The position numbers were made by a program, and so were the translations under genes. Shown one piece after another: positions 1 through 6,902 of a DNA stretch of 64,000 nucleotides. Under the pieces are notes generated by a model. The model searched no databases, had not been told where the DNA came from, and saw only the letters and a program-made list of their open reading frames with translations. Positions within the stretch are counted from its first letter, which is position 1; each line of letters starts with the position of its first letter. Source of the stretch: an uncultured Pseudomonadota bacterium (GTDB taxonomy: Bacteria > Myxococcota_A > UBA796 > GCA-2862545); NCBI GenBank assembly GCA_913061235.1, contig CAJXTB010000004.1, positions 248,001 to 312,000 on the forward strand, read 5' to 3'.

Positions 1-233
1 CCAGACTGGGTGTTGCCAGTCCAGGTGGTGGTCAACACCCCTGGATGAGAGGCCTGTTGAAGGCTTGCGTGGGTGGCCTTGAAGCCGTCTAGGTCCGGCT
101 GGGATGCGGACGGGGCAACAATGAGGACTTCCACAGCATCATTGCCGGAGGTGCCGCGGAATCGGTGTACATCTCCGATTGCACTGATGTGCTCGGTGAG
201 GACGGCGGGGCCGATAGCGTCCCCGACGTTCAC
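1..233 (-). CDS. Degenerate Ser/Thr kinase-like protein, N-terminal part (truncated by window edge)
   Basis: An open frame starts at a GTG on the minus strand. That GTG overlaps the stop of the Trypco1 gene as GTGA, and the frame runs to the window edge without a stop (77 codons). The order of elements resembles a bacterial Ser/Thr kinase N-lobe: VGDAIGP at residues 3-9, a region where the glycine loop should be, AVEVLIV where kinases have VAVKVL, and ASHPGVL like the usual LSHPGIV. The glycine loop has no GxGxxG and the ATP-anchoring lysine position appears to be glutamate, so this would be a pseudokinase if the alignment is right. The catalytic loop lies outside the window. The GTG start and 4-base overlap suggest translational coupling to the gene before it. 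The kinase relation is inferred from spacing and a few residues. Confidence 0.5.
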   Translation of the reverse strand, partial: MNVGDAIGPAVLTEHISAIGDVHRFRGTSGNDAVEVLIVAPSASQPDLDGFKATHASLQQASHPGVLTTTWTGNTQS

Positions 234-628
234 TGGGCTGTCGCGTCCTGTGAGTCGTCAAAGCTGGGCTCCGCCTCTAGCAGCGGGAACGGTTCATCTG
301 CCGGTTGGGCCGCTCTTACGGCGCCGGGATTCTTGAATGACATGGTGACCTTGAATTGCCCTTCCCCGGGGTTCATGGCGATCATGACCAAGCCAGTGTG
401 GTCGCACTTCATGGAGAAGGAGACCTCGGCATCTGCTCCGGTCGCTACCATTGTAGGACGCAGCTCAGTGGCGAATTTTTGAGCGATTTGACCGGTAGTC
501 GTGATCGCATTCTGCAGCGCAAGGCTTGGATTGGGGCGAACCTCTAGGTCAGATTTCGCGAACGCACCCGATGTTGCGGCCTCGATGACGATTTGAGTGT
601 CGTCGTCCAAGTCTGTGATGTAAAACAT
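230..628 (-). CDS. Trypsin-co-occurring domain 1 (Trypco1) type protein
   Basis: This is a 132-residue soluble protein without a signal peptide. Its middle part (about residues 36-95) fits the small Trypco1 domain: a helix with IAQKFATELRP, then EVSFSMK and FKVTMSF, matching the family pattern of VeFGlKl followed by fkVtLtW. Known members sit next to or are fused with trypsin-like peptidases and NTPases in proposed bacterial conflict systems, and their molecular role is not established. The C-terminal 35 residues are acidic and proline-rich and probably disordered. The gene is divergent from the cNMP-binding gene and overlaps a kinase-like frame downstream by GTGA, so the two are probably one operon. 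The family call rests on a short motif pattern. Confidence 0.6.
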   Translation of the reverse strand: MFYITDLDDDTQIVIEAATSGAFAKSDLEVRPNPSLALQNAITTTGQIAQKFATELRPTMVATGADAEVSFSMKCDHTGLVMIAMNPGEGQFKVTMSFKNPGAVRAAQPADEPFPLLEAEPSFDDSQDATAQ

Positions 629-724
629 GCATTCCTCCGCGGCGGGGGATTAGCCTATTCGCGGTGTTGCTGTCGTCTTTGGTGGACAGGTTGCCAGTCG
701 GGTAGACTCTTGATGAGGAATCGT

Positions 725-1234
725 ATGCGCGCCGAAATTCCACTGGATGAAGTCATCCACTTTCTGCTTGACACGCCCATGTTTGAGCACCTGAACGAGG
801 ACGAACTGTCGACACTCGTTCACGTTCTGGAACTGCAGCAGTTCCAGGAAGGGGATGCTCTCTTTCGTGCGGGGGATCCTGGAGATGCGTGGTTTGTGAT
901 CTACCAAGGCGTAGTCGAAATCTCGCATTTTGGCGTTGAAGGGACGCGTGTTCTGACACGGCTAGGGCCGCGTGGATGTTTTGGTGAGATGGCCGTATTG
1001 GACGGCGATACGCGCTCGGCAAAGGCGAAAGCGACCTCCGAGGGCACTCTGTTTCGTGTACCGAAGGCTAGCTTCAATCGTCTTTTGCGCGAGGGAGACC
1101 TGGCGGCCTACAAGCTCGTGCATAGAATGGCGCTGCTGTTGGCAGCCCGCATCCGCTCTATGAACGCGGACGGAGCCTTCGCCGGAGCAGAGTCACTGCC
1201 GATACTGCTAGACGACGGACCAACGGACCACTGA
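725..1234 (+). CDS. Cyclic-nucleotide-binding domain protein
   Basis: This 169-residue protein is essentially one cNMP-binding domain of the CAP/PKA type. Residues about 15-140 carry the family pattern: F..L..DEL..L, then a beta-roll with GD..FRAGDPGDAWFVIYQG, then the phosphate-binding cassette FGEMAVLDGDTRSAKAKA, where GE and R/S are the ligand-contacting residues. There is no C-terminal HTH, so it is not a Crp-type regulator and may act as a cAMP- or cGMP-sensing adaptor. The window also encodes two class III cyclases that could supply the ligand. The start at 725 is chosen because GAGGAA lies 5 bases upstream; an in-frame ATG at 713 has no such site. Confidence 0.85.
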   Translation: MRAEIPLDEVIHFLLDTPMFEHLNEDELSTLVHVLELQQFQEGDALFRAGDPGDAWFVIYQGVVEISHFGVEGTRVLTRLGPRGCFGEMAVLDGDTRSAKAKATSEGTLFRVPKASFNRLLREGDLAAYKLVHRMALLLAARIRSMNADGAFAGAESLPILLDDGPTDH

Positions 1235-1285
1235 CAGCGTCAGCGGTGTTGTGCTCCCTGTACTTTGATGTGTGGAGACTGCCTG

Positions 1286-1888
1286 ATGATGGGTTTGCTA
1301 CTTGTGGCGTTTGCGTCTGCCCAACCGCCGGGCGATCTGCGTCCGCGTCTTGCGCCAATCGATGCCCCCCAACAGTTTGCTGAGTATGCGCGCAGCCAGG
1401 GGCGAAGCGAGGTTCTTGCCTGTGAACCGTTCTGGGCAAGTGCCGCTCTTCTGTGTTGGCAGCGCGCGACTGGGGAGTGGGTGACCGCCAGCGAGCTGCG
1501 CGAATGGGACACGACCCACGCAGCATTGGTCGAACAAGCGACCGTGACGGCACGCGAGCACTTTTCGGCCGGTTGGACGGAAGTCCCTGTGGACGGCATG
1601 ACAGGCAGCTACTTCATGGCTCCGGACCCCGATGGCTGGGCTCATGGCGCGGTACTCGTGCCAGAGGTGATTGCGACGGTCACCGGCACACCGACCTTCT
1701 ACGTCACCGTCCCTGTTCAAGGGGTGGTACTGGCGTGGTCGCCTGGAGATGCCGAGCTGGACCACGTGATTGCCGTAGGCGCTCACAAGATGTTCGACAG
1801 CGAGCATGGGCCCGTGTCGCCGGTGGTGTTCCGCTACGCCGGTCGCTGGCGGCAGTTCGCTGAGGCCAAGCCAACGACGGGTCCGTAG
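1286..1888 (+). CDS. Secreted DUF1444-like protein
   Basis: The product is about 200 residues with a short signal peptide (MMGLLLVAFASA, cut before QPPG). The second half resembles DUF1444 (YtpQ-like) proteins: a segment ending in VPVQGVVLAW, where the family has VPxRDxLL, then a stretch ending in PVSPVVFRYAGRW, where the family has HPLSPxLYRWxxGxW. The function of DUF1444 is unknown and most members are cytoplasmic, so the signal peptide is a point of difference. The ATG at 1286 has GGAG 8 bases upstream. The gene follows the cNMP-binding gene on the same strand after a 50-base gap and may be co-transcribed. The family link is by visible pattern only. Confidence 0.55.
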   Translation: MMGLLLVAFASAQPPGDLRPRLAPIDAPQQFAEYARSQGRSEVLACEPFWASAALLCWQRATGEWVTASELREWDTTHAALVEQATVTAREHFSAGWTEVPVDGMTGSYFMAPDPDGWAHGAVLVPEVIATVTGTPTFYVTVPVQGVVLAWSPGDAELDHVIAVGAHKMFDSEHGPVSPVVFRYAGRWRQFAEAKPTTGP

Positions 1889-1930
1889 GGCGCGCGTCCG
1901 TTGGGTTGATGGAGAGCGGACAAAGAAAAA

Positions 1931-1955
1931 CCGCCGAGAGTCAGACTCTCGGCGG
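1931..1955 (-). terminator. Rho-independent terminator of tRNA-Ala
   Basis: A perfect 10-bp stem (CCGCCGAGAG with CTCTCGGCGG) closes a 5-base loop. Read on the minus strand it is followed by TTTTTC, 8 bases beyond the tRNA 3' end. This is a classic intrinsic terminator for the tRNA. It could also stop the DUF1444-like gene on the plus strand, although the T-run there is weaker. Confidence 0.85.
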
Positions 1956-1962
1956 TTCTAGA

Positions 1963-2038
1963 TGGTGGAGCTGGTGGGGATCGAACCCACTACCTCAAGA
2001 ATGCCATCCTTGCGCTCTCCCAGTTGAGCTACAGCCCC
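1963..2038 (-). tRNA. tRNA-Ala(GGC)
   Basis: The 76-base cloverleaf has acceptor arm GGGGCTG / CAGCTCC, D-arm GCTC...GAGC, anticodon stem CAAGG / TCTTG with loop ATGGCAT (anticodon GGC), and T-arm GTGGG TTCGATC CCCAC. The CCA end is encoded in the DNA. The tRNA decodes GCC and GCU alanine codons. It is a single gene followed by its own terminator; I see no second tRNA nearby. Confidence 0.96.
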
Positions 2039-2068
2039 GGCAGGGTCATTGACCCGACGCCGGCGTAT

Positions 2069-2389
2069 TTAATTGCTCCGATCTGCCGGGGCAACAACTG
2101 TTGGTGCGTCTATTTCTGCCGTCTCCGAAAGTTGTTGTTCAAGTTCTTTTATGCGCTGCACAGCTTTTCTGATCGCTGGATGGTCGATCTCGCCGTCGTT
2201 GGCGAGCTGGTACGCGGTCTTGCCCAAGCGGACCCAGAAGTGTTGGCGGTCTTGCTCTAGTTGACGCCGTTCTAGGTGGGCACGTGTGGCTCCGAGGCGC
2301 TTGCGCACCCGTGCTCGTCCGCGACGGGCGATACCGGCTGCGAAGGTGTTGAGCAGCTCTGGGATGTCTGGAAGGTCATCGTCGCTCAT
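2069..2389 (-). CDS. Small charged helical protein of unknown function
   Basis: This is a 106-residue cytoplasmic protein starting MSDDDLPDIPELL. The middle is strongly basic (RRGRARVRKRLGATR), and the rest is predicted helical with heptad-like segments (IRKAVQRIKELEQQLSE) suggesting a coiled coil. I recognise no family. The start is set by a 4-base ATGA overlap with the stop of the thioredoxin-like lipoprotein gene, so the two are translationally coupled. Its stop lies 30 bases from the 5' end of the tRNA gene, with no clear terminator between. Confidence 0.7.
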   Translation of the reverse strand: MSDDDLPDIPELLNTFAAGIARRGRARVRKRLGATRAHLERRQLEQDRQHFWVRLGKTAYQLANDGEIDHPAIRKAVQRIKELEQQLSETAEIDAPTVVAPADRSN

Positions 2390-2877
2390 GGGGTGACACG
2401 TGCGATTGCGGCGTCGAGAATGCTCGTGTCTACGGCGTAGGTGTAGGTGGCCATGGTCTGTCCGGCTGGGGAGATGATGAGGGTGACAGGAATGCTGTTG
2501 TTCCATCCCTCGATGTTCTGAACGAGGGTCGCTGTTGGGTCGGGCTCGCCCAGATGCAACACACGACGCCCCCCTAGGCCATGGTCTGTCAGCACAGACT
2601 CTCCTCGGGAGCGGACACTTGGGTGGTCTATGGACACGTACGACACATCGACGTTGTCGTGAGCGTCGTCGTACGCTGTGAGAACTGGAAGCTCACGTAG
2701 GCACGGTCCGCACCAGGTGGCCCAGAAGTTTACGATGCGCGCGTTGCCTCGGGCTGCTGTGAGCTCGTCATGTAGGCCGGCTCCGTCAACGTCGACCCAG
2801 CCGGTTGCGAGGGCTGGGACTTCGGGGGGAGCGCTGGAGCAAGCCATCAGGCCGACGACAAGGAATGGACGAAACAT
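2386..2877 (-). CDS. TlpA-family thioredoxin-like lipoprotein
   Basis: The 163-residue precursor has a short signal sequence ending in a lipobox (VGLMAC, lipidated Cys at about residue 13). The thioredoxin fold follows with NFWATWCGPC at about residues 49-58; CGPC is the redox-active pair. The family's cis-proline is plausibly the IPVT segment near residue 129. TlpA/ResA-type proteins reduce or isomerise disulfides of exported proteins, often during cytochrome c maturation. Here the protein is anchored in a membrane facing the periplasm. No cytochrome maturation gene is adjacent, so the client is unknown. It is divergent from another lipoprotein gene at 2963. Confidence 0.85.
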   Translation of the reverse strand: MFRPFLVVGLMACSSAPPEVPALATGWVDVDGAGLHDELTAARGNARIVNFWATWCGPCLRELPVLTAYDDAHDNVDVSYVSIDHPSVRSRGESVLTDHGLGGRRVLHLGEPDPTATLVQNIEGWNNSIPVTLIISPAGQTMATYTYAVDTSILDAAIARVTP

Positions 2878-2962
2878 GGAGCCTCCACACGCGGAGTAGC
2901 CGGTTGGTGGTCGCCGTATCCAGTCCGCTCACACAGAGTTACGTCCGCGGTGGAGGGCGTCT

Positions 2963-3748
2963 GTGCGAGGGTTGCTGCTACCACTACTGCTGGTGTTGTC
3001 TGGATGCCTACGCAACCGTGGTCCGGTGGATCCCATGGACGCGCTCTTACGCGCGGCGGACATTGCCTGGGAGCGTCGTGGTACCGACGGTCTGTTGGCC
3101 GCCCACGAGGCTCTGCAGCCCGCCTGGGAGCTTCGCCGTGACGACCCGCGAGTGCGGTGGCGTATGTCACGCATCCAGACTGCGCAGGGCATGGTCGCCG
3201 ACGTGGACTCTGACGCACAGCGGCTGTTTTCGTCGGCTCGGGGACACGGCATCTCGTGTCTAGACACCGTTCCTGGATTCGCATCGGCACGCCGGCAAGG
3301 CGAGTGGGCGGAAGCCGTGGGCCGAGCAGACGGCATTCAGGCGGACTGTGTGGCGTGGACAGGCCTCGCTTGGACACGTTGGCGCCAGGTGGTCGGGGAC
3401 GCTGGAGCCTTGGACGACGAGCCGATCCAACAGTTCGTTGGGGCAATGCCAGCGGACAGGCTCGGCTTACAAGCGTGGTCGGTGGCTATTGTCGACAGCC
3501 TGTACGACCTTGGCGCCGCTGAAGCCTCGTTCGCAGAAGCGATTCGGGTAGCTCCAGAGGATCTTGTGCGGCGAGTAGACCGGTTGCTCTGGGTACGCGC
3601 TGTGCGTGATCCCGGCATTCTACAGGAGCGCGGGGCTCAGCTGATCGCGCGCACAGCGGACGTGCCGGAAGAGCAGGGGGCTATCGAACGCCTTCAGCGT
3701 GCCATGCGCACCGGAAACGTCTCACCGGCAATGCCACTCGACCCGTAG
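2963..3748 (+). CDS. TPR-like lipoprotein of unknown function
   Basis: The product is 261 residues, with a lipoprotein signal (LLLPLLLVLSGC, lipidated Cys near residue 15). The mature part is almost entirely alanine- and tryptophan-rich helix pairs (for example AADIAWERRG, GLAWTRWRQVVG, AEASFAEAIRVAPEDL), which looks like degenerate TPR repeats. Such lipoproteins usually scaffold other envelope proteins, but no partner is evident. Translation starts at GTG with GGAGGG 6-11 bases upstream. A shared 85-base divergent region separates it from the thioredoxin-like lipoprotein gene. Confidence 0.7.
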   Translation: MRGLLLPLLLVLSGCLRNRGPVDPMDALLRAADIAWERRGTDGLLAAHEALQPAWELRRDDPRVRWRMSRIQTAQGMVADVDSDAQRLFSSARGHGISCLDTVPGFASARRQGEWAEAVGRADGIQADCVAWTGLAWTRWRQVVGDAGALDDEPIQQFVGAMPADRLGLQAWSVAIVDSLYDLGAAEASFAEAIRVAPEDLVRRVDRLLWVRAVRDPGILQERGAQLIARTADVPEEQGAIERLQRAMRTGNVSPAMPLDP

Positions 3749-3792
3749 CAAGGGCGGTTGTCGCACGGATGAATGCGGTACAAACAATAAAA

Positions 3793-3812
3793 GCCAGCTC
3801 AAATGAGCTGGC
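3793..3812 (-). terminator. Terminator of rpsU
   Basis: An 8-bp perfect stem GCCAGCTC / GAGCTGGC with a 4-base loop is followed on the minus strand by TTTTATTGTTTG. It lies about 45 bases past the rpsU stop. It may also serve the plus-strand lipoprotein gene that ends at 3748. Confidence 0.8.
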
Positions 3813-3826
3813 TTGCTGCTTCAACC

Positions 3827-3846
3827 ACACCCTGCGAGCAGGGTGT
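3827..3846 (-). other. Second hairpin downstream of rpsU
   Basis: ACACCCTG / CAGGGTGT forms a perfect 8-bp stem around CGAG, between the rpsU stop and the T-run terminator. It lacks its own T-run, so it may stabilise the rpsU 3' end or help termination as a tandem hairpin. Confidence 0.5.
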
Positions 3847-3856
3847 CAGTCTTACC

Positions 3857-4099
3857 TTACGAGCGTGGTCCGCGACGGGCGCGGGTAGCTTGCTTGGCTG
3901 CGCGACGAACTGCGCGGCGTGATGCCTTGCGACGACGCTTTTCGGCGAGGCGTTGCTTGAGGCGACGCTTCTCACCAGGCTTGAGGTAGAAGCTGTTCTT
4001 CTTGATGTCCTTGCGAATACCCTCGCGCTCAACCTTGCGGCGGAAGCGGCGCAGGGCCTTCTCGAAGGGCTCATTCTCACGGACGGTGACAAGAATCAA
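3857..4099 (-). CDS. rpsU: 30S ribosomal protein bS21
   Basis: The 80-residue basic protein begins MILVTVRENEPFEKALRRF, the standard bS21 N-terminus, and contains KPGEKRRLK in its middle. bS21 joins the 30S platform late and helps mRNA base pair with the anti-Shine-Dalgarno region. The family is usually about 65-75 residues; the extra length here is an Arg/Ala-rich tail (ASRRAVRRAAKQATRARR). The start codon is TTG with AGGAG 7 bases upstream, which is unusual for an abundant ribosomal protein and may limit its synthesis. Two hairpins follow the stop. Confidence 0.96.
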   Translation of the reverse strand: MILVTVRENEPFEKALRRFRRKVEREGIRKDIKKNSFYLKPGEKRRLKQRLAEKRRRKASRRAVRRAAKQATRARRGPRS

Positions 4100-4457
4100 G
4101 GGGTGCTCCTGAAGCGTTTCGCTAAATCGTTGCGGGGGTAGATAAGAATGACCCCGAAGGCCGCGCTCTTACTTCGTGTGACTTGGTTTGCCAAGTCTGA
4201 CGGGATCGTCTGACGGACCCTAGCAAGCAGAACGCTGTTTGCACCGGCGAGTATTTCGCCAATTCCCTTTCGGGAGATGCCATCGCACGCACGAAACGTT
4301 CCATGCGACGCGCCCGTATCACCGGTAGGAGAACCCTCGTCAAGGCTGTTCCTGGGCTCTTCAACAACAACAGCGCCCGTTAGTGTCGTTGAGGACCTAG
4401 CGGGCGCTGTTGAGGTGTGTGCGTGCTCGGGTGTGAGACACGCTAGATGACGTGCTT
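4100..4457. other. Intergenic region upstream of rpsU, no gene supported
   Basis: This 358-base gap holds a long hairpin at 4368-4412 and the ribosome binding site of rpsU at its left end (near 4107-4111). Short open frames exist on both strands but lack ribosome sites and recognisable content. The rpsU promoter should lie here on the minus strand; I could not pick a convincing -35/-10 pair. Confidence 0.5.
4368..4412 (-). terminator. Long-stem hairpin, probable terminator of the outer-membrane protein gene
   Basis: A 16-bp stem (CAACAGCGCCCGTTAG with CTAGCGGGCGCTGTTG, one G-T wobble) encloses a 13-base loop. It lies 46 bases past the stop of the minus-strand outer-membrane gene. The following bases are TTGTTG rather than a clean T-run, so termination is likely but not certain. 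Confidence 0.6.
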
Positions 4458-5300
4458 CTAGAACATGATGCCTGCGGTGGCACCGTAGTAGAGCATGGTG
4501 TGGAGGCCGCCTTCGAACCGCAGGACGAAGCGGTCGCCGAAGTTGAAGCGCAAGCCCGCGTTGATGTCCACCATGGGCAGGACTGGCGGTATGCCGTCCT
4601 TGTTTCCGTCTGCTTCTTCGCCGTTGTCGAATCTGACGTGTGCCGAGTCGCCGGTATCGCCCGGGCCCCAGCGCTCGAGATCGCCGAACAACACACCCAG
4701 TCCGAGTCCACCGCCAACGAGGAAGGACAGACCGAAGGCACCGTTCGTCTGCGACGTGCGGACAAAGTGGGCTTCGTACGCGTAGTTGGCGCCAAAGACC
4801 GCCATGCCGAGGTTGTTGCTCGGAAGCAGGAAGTCACCATCAAGGTTGTCGGCCGGTTCTTCGCGGTCGTCCCAGTAGCCTTCCTTCATGCGGGACTTGA
4901 CGTACTCCATATAGAAGATGCCGTTGGCGCTCTCGCCCTTGATGACGAACTCAATTCCTAGGGCGTAGGCCTCAATTTGAGGCCGGTCGCGTGAGTCTCC
5001 CCAGCTCGGGTCGTCTTCGTTGTAGTACCAGATGTCTAGGATGCTGCTCGGAACACCCATCATGCGGCCACGGAAGCTGATTTCCATGTCGTAGTCTCGG
5101 CTCTTGCCCTCTGGGTCGGCAATGAGGTCGATGTCTAGATTGTCGGTCACTGGTGCGGCTTCGACAGGGACTTCCTGCACGAAGTGCAGTGCTGACGGTG
5201 CCCACGACGGGTTGAGGTCCGGCGCGCTGGCCTGCGCGGAGGGAGCAGCCAGCGTGGATAGGCCGGCGAGAACGGTTGTGAAGACGAGCGAACGGTACAT
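4458..5300 (-). CDS. Outer-membrane beta-barrel protein of unknown function
   Basis: This is a 280-residue precursor with a Sec signal (cut after PSAQA at about residue 24). The mature part alternates charged and aromatic residues in beta-like strands (DMEISFRGRMMG, IEFVIKGESANGIFYMEYV, AHFVRTSQTNGAFGLSFLVGGGLGLGVLFGDL). It ends FVLRFEGGLHTMLYYGATAGIMF, a barrel-type last strand with terminal Phe, the usual signal for BAM-dependent insertion. The acidic patch near DNGEEADGNKDG may be an extracellular, possibly Ca-binding, loop. I know no specific family. The gene is divergent from holA. Confidence 0.7.
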   Translation of the reverse strand: MYRSLVFTTVLAGLSTLAAPSAQASAPDLNPSWAPSALHFVQEVPVEAAPVTDNLDIDLIADPEGKSRDYDMEISFRGRMMGVPSSILDIWYYNEDDPSWGDSRDRPQIEAYALGIEFVIKGESANGIFYMEYVKSRMKEGYWDDREEPADNLDGDFLLPSNNLGMAVFGANYAYEAHFVRTSQTNGAFGLSFLVGGGLGLGVLFGDLERWGPGDTGDSAHVRFDNGEEADGNKDGIPPVLPMVDINAGLRFNFGDRFVLRFEGGLHTMLYYGATAGIMF

Positions 5301-5382
5301 GCGTGACCCCTGTGACCGCCATAGCTACCGTCAGTGCAGCCCCTCTGTCAATCGAACCTGTAGGGCAACTGTCGGAGTGTGC

Positions 5383-6357
5383 ATGGCCAGTGATTCGCCG
5401 CCCATCGTGCTGGTCCTCGGAGATGCAGGACCTTTGGTCGACAAGACAGCTGCCGCCGTGGTTGCTGACGGGGTGTCTCGATGCGGGATTCCTGCGTTCA
5501 ACCACGCCCGCTATCGCGCCGGTGAACAGGGGCTGGATGCGATTGCAGCGGCCAAGACCCCTCCCATGATGTCGGACCTGCGCTTGGTGGAGCTGCGCGA
5601 CCTGCATCTCGCCAAGCCCGCTGAGCTAGAGGCGTTGGTGGAGTACGCCCAGTCGCCGTCTGAGCTGACGCTGTTGTTGTTGGTTGGCTCAGGCTTGCCG
5701 TCGAGTGTGAAGGGGCAGCCGAACTTTGGCATCCGTCTGAAAAACGCGGTGAAGAAGACGGGCCAGGTCATCGAGCACAAGGCGGCCAACGTCAATGTCC
5801 CTCGATTCGCTATCGAGACGGCTCAGGCGGTTGGCAAGAAACTCTCGATGCCAGACGCCAAGGTTCTTGTGGAGTGGCTGGGAACGGATCTTGGACGCGT
5901 CCGTTCTGAGGTGGAGAAGCTCGCGCTGTTTGTGGGGAACCGCGGGACGATTAGCGCCAATGACATTCGCGAAGGCTCTGCACTGCTGGGAGAGGCCGAG
6001 ATCTGGAGTCTCACGGGAGCCATCGCATCCAAGAACGTAGACGAGGCCTTGGCTACACTTCATCGACTCACCGCTGCTGGCGACGATGCTCGCCGGTTGC
6101 TGGGGATGATTGCGTGGCAGATGCGAGAGATCGTAAAGCTCACTGAGCTCGTTGCGTCTGGCATGCCGGATGCCGAGATTCGTAAGCAGGGTCGCGTACG
6201 CTTTGACGTGCTGCGTGCTGTGCGTTCTGCAGGGGACAAGGCACCGACGGCCGCAGCGACCCTGTCGCGTCTGGCACGCGCGAATCGGTCGATGAACGAG
6301 CACAAGGCCGGGGACGTGCGCATTCTAGAAGAGCTCGTGTTGGAGCTGTGCCGCTGA
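5383..6357 (+). CDS. holA: DNA polymerase III delta subunit
   Basis: The 324-residue protein has the HolA layout: an N-terminal AAA+-like domain (IVLVLGDAGPLVDKTAAAV; the P-loop is degenerate, as usual for delta), a central lid with LLLLVGSGLPSSVKG, and the C-terminal collar with WLGTDLGRVRSEVEKLAL (residues about 165-182) and IASKNVDEALATLHRL. Delta opens the beta clamp in the clamp loader. The start at 5383 has GGAG 6 bases upstream; the in-frame extension toward 5104 runs antisense over the outer-membrane gene and is not used. A bidirectional terminator follows. Confidence 0.9.
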   Translation: MASDSPPIVLVLGDAGPLVDKTAAAVVADGVSRCGIPAFNHARYRAGEQGLDAIAAAKTPPMMSDLRLVELRDLHLAKPAELEALVEYAQSPSELTLLLLVGSGLPSSVKGQPNFGIRLKNAVKKTGQVIEHKAANVNVPRFAIETAQAVGKKLSMPDAKVLVEWLGTDLGRVRSEVEKLALFVGNRGTISANDIREGSALLGEAEIWSLTGAIASKNVDEALATLHRLTAAGDDARRLLGMIAWQMREIVKLTELVASGMPDAEIRKQGRVRFDVLRAVRSAGDKAPTAAATLSRLARANRSMNEHKAGDVRILEELVLELCR

Positions 6358-6429
6358 GTACAGGGGAGCTGGATTCTTAGCGGGTCTGGCTTTCAGCCGT
6401 CAGCCCGTGACGGGGGGGCTTCCACAAAC

Positions 6430-6465
6430 AAAAAGGGCGCCAGTCCGAAGACTGGCGCCCTTTTT
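6430..6465. terminator. Bidirectional terminator between holA and rpsT
   Basis: A 16-bp perfect stem begins AAAAAGGGCGCC and ends GGCGCCCTTTTT around a CGAA tetraloop, with a T-run in both reading directions. It serves the convergent holA (plus) and rpsT (minus) genes. Confidence 0.92.
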
Positions 6466-6481
6466 AGGTGACCGAGTCAGC

Positions 6482-6745
6482 CTAGCCGATGGCCTTGACT
6501 GCTGCGTTCATGCGGCTGATCTTGCGAGCAGCTTGGTTGCGATGGATCACACCCTTGCTGACGGTACGATGCAGAACGCTGGTCAATGTGTTCAATGCTT
6601 CTTTCGCTAGGGGAGCGTCTCCGCCCTCAATAGCAGCACGAACAATCTTGACTTGGTTGCGCATAGTCGTGCGGATGGCACGGTTACGAATGCGACGGTT
6701 TTCGCTTTGCTTGTAACGCTTGATGGCGTCTTTGTGGTTGGCCAC
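6482..6745 (-). CDS. rpsT: 30S ribosomal protein bS20
   Basis: The 87-residue basic protein begins MANHKDAIKRYKQSENRRIRN and contains VIHRNQAARKISRMN, both standard for bS20, which binds 16S rRNA early in 30S assembly. Length is normal. The start codon is GTG with GGAG 6 bases upstream; non-ATG starts are also common in rpsT of enteric bacteria. It is divergent from lepA across about 157 bases that should hold both promoters. Confidence 0.96.
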   Translation of the reverse strand: MANHKDAIKRYKQSENRRIRNRAIRTTMRNQVKIVRAAIEGGDAPLAKEALNTLTSVLHRTVSKGVIHRNQAARKISRMNAAVKAIG

Positions 6746-6902
6746 GATTCACTCCGGGATGATGGTCCACCCAGTTCTCGGATGGAAACGACCTGCGCAG
6801 CTAACCGGGCAGGAGCGAGTGTCAAGCACGCAGGGAGGGTGCTTCGGTTGCGTACCCCGTGCCATTGGAGGCCAACCCGTATAGGGGCGGCGTCTTGGAG
6901 GC

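Noticed and set aside
73-482. Plus-strand frames across the Trypco1 region
   Set aside because: They mirror the minus-strand Trypco1 and kinase-like frames and lack any recognisable domain.
4122-4370. 82-residue minus-strand frame in the gap before rpsU
   Set aside because: Composition is basic and patternless, no ribosome site, and it overlaps the region where the rpsU promoter should lie.
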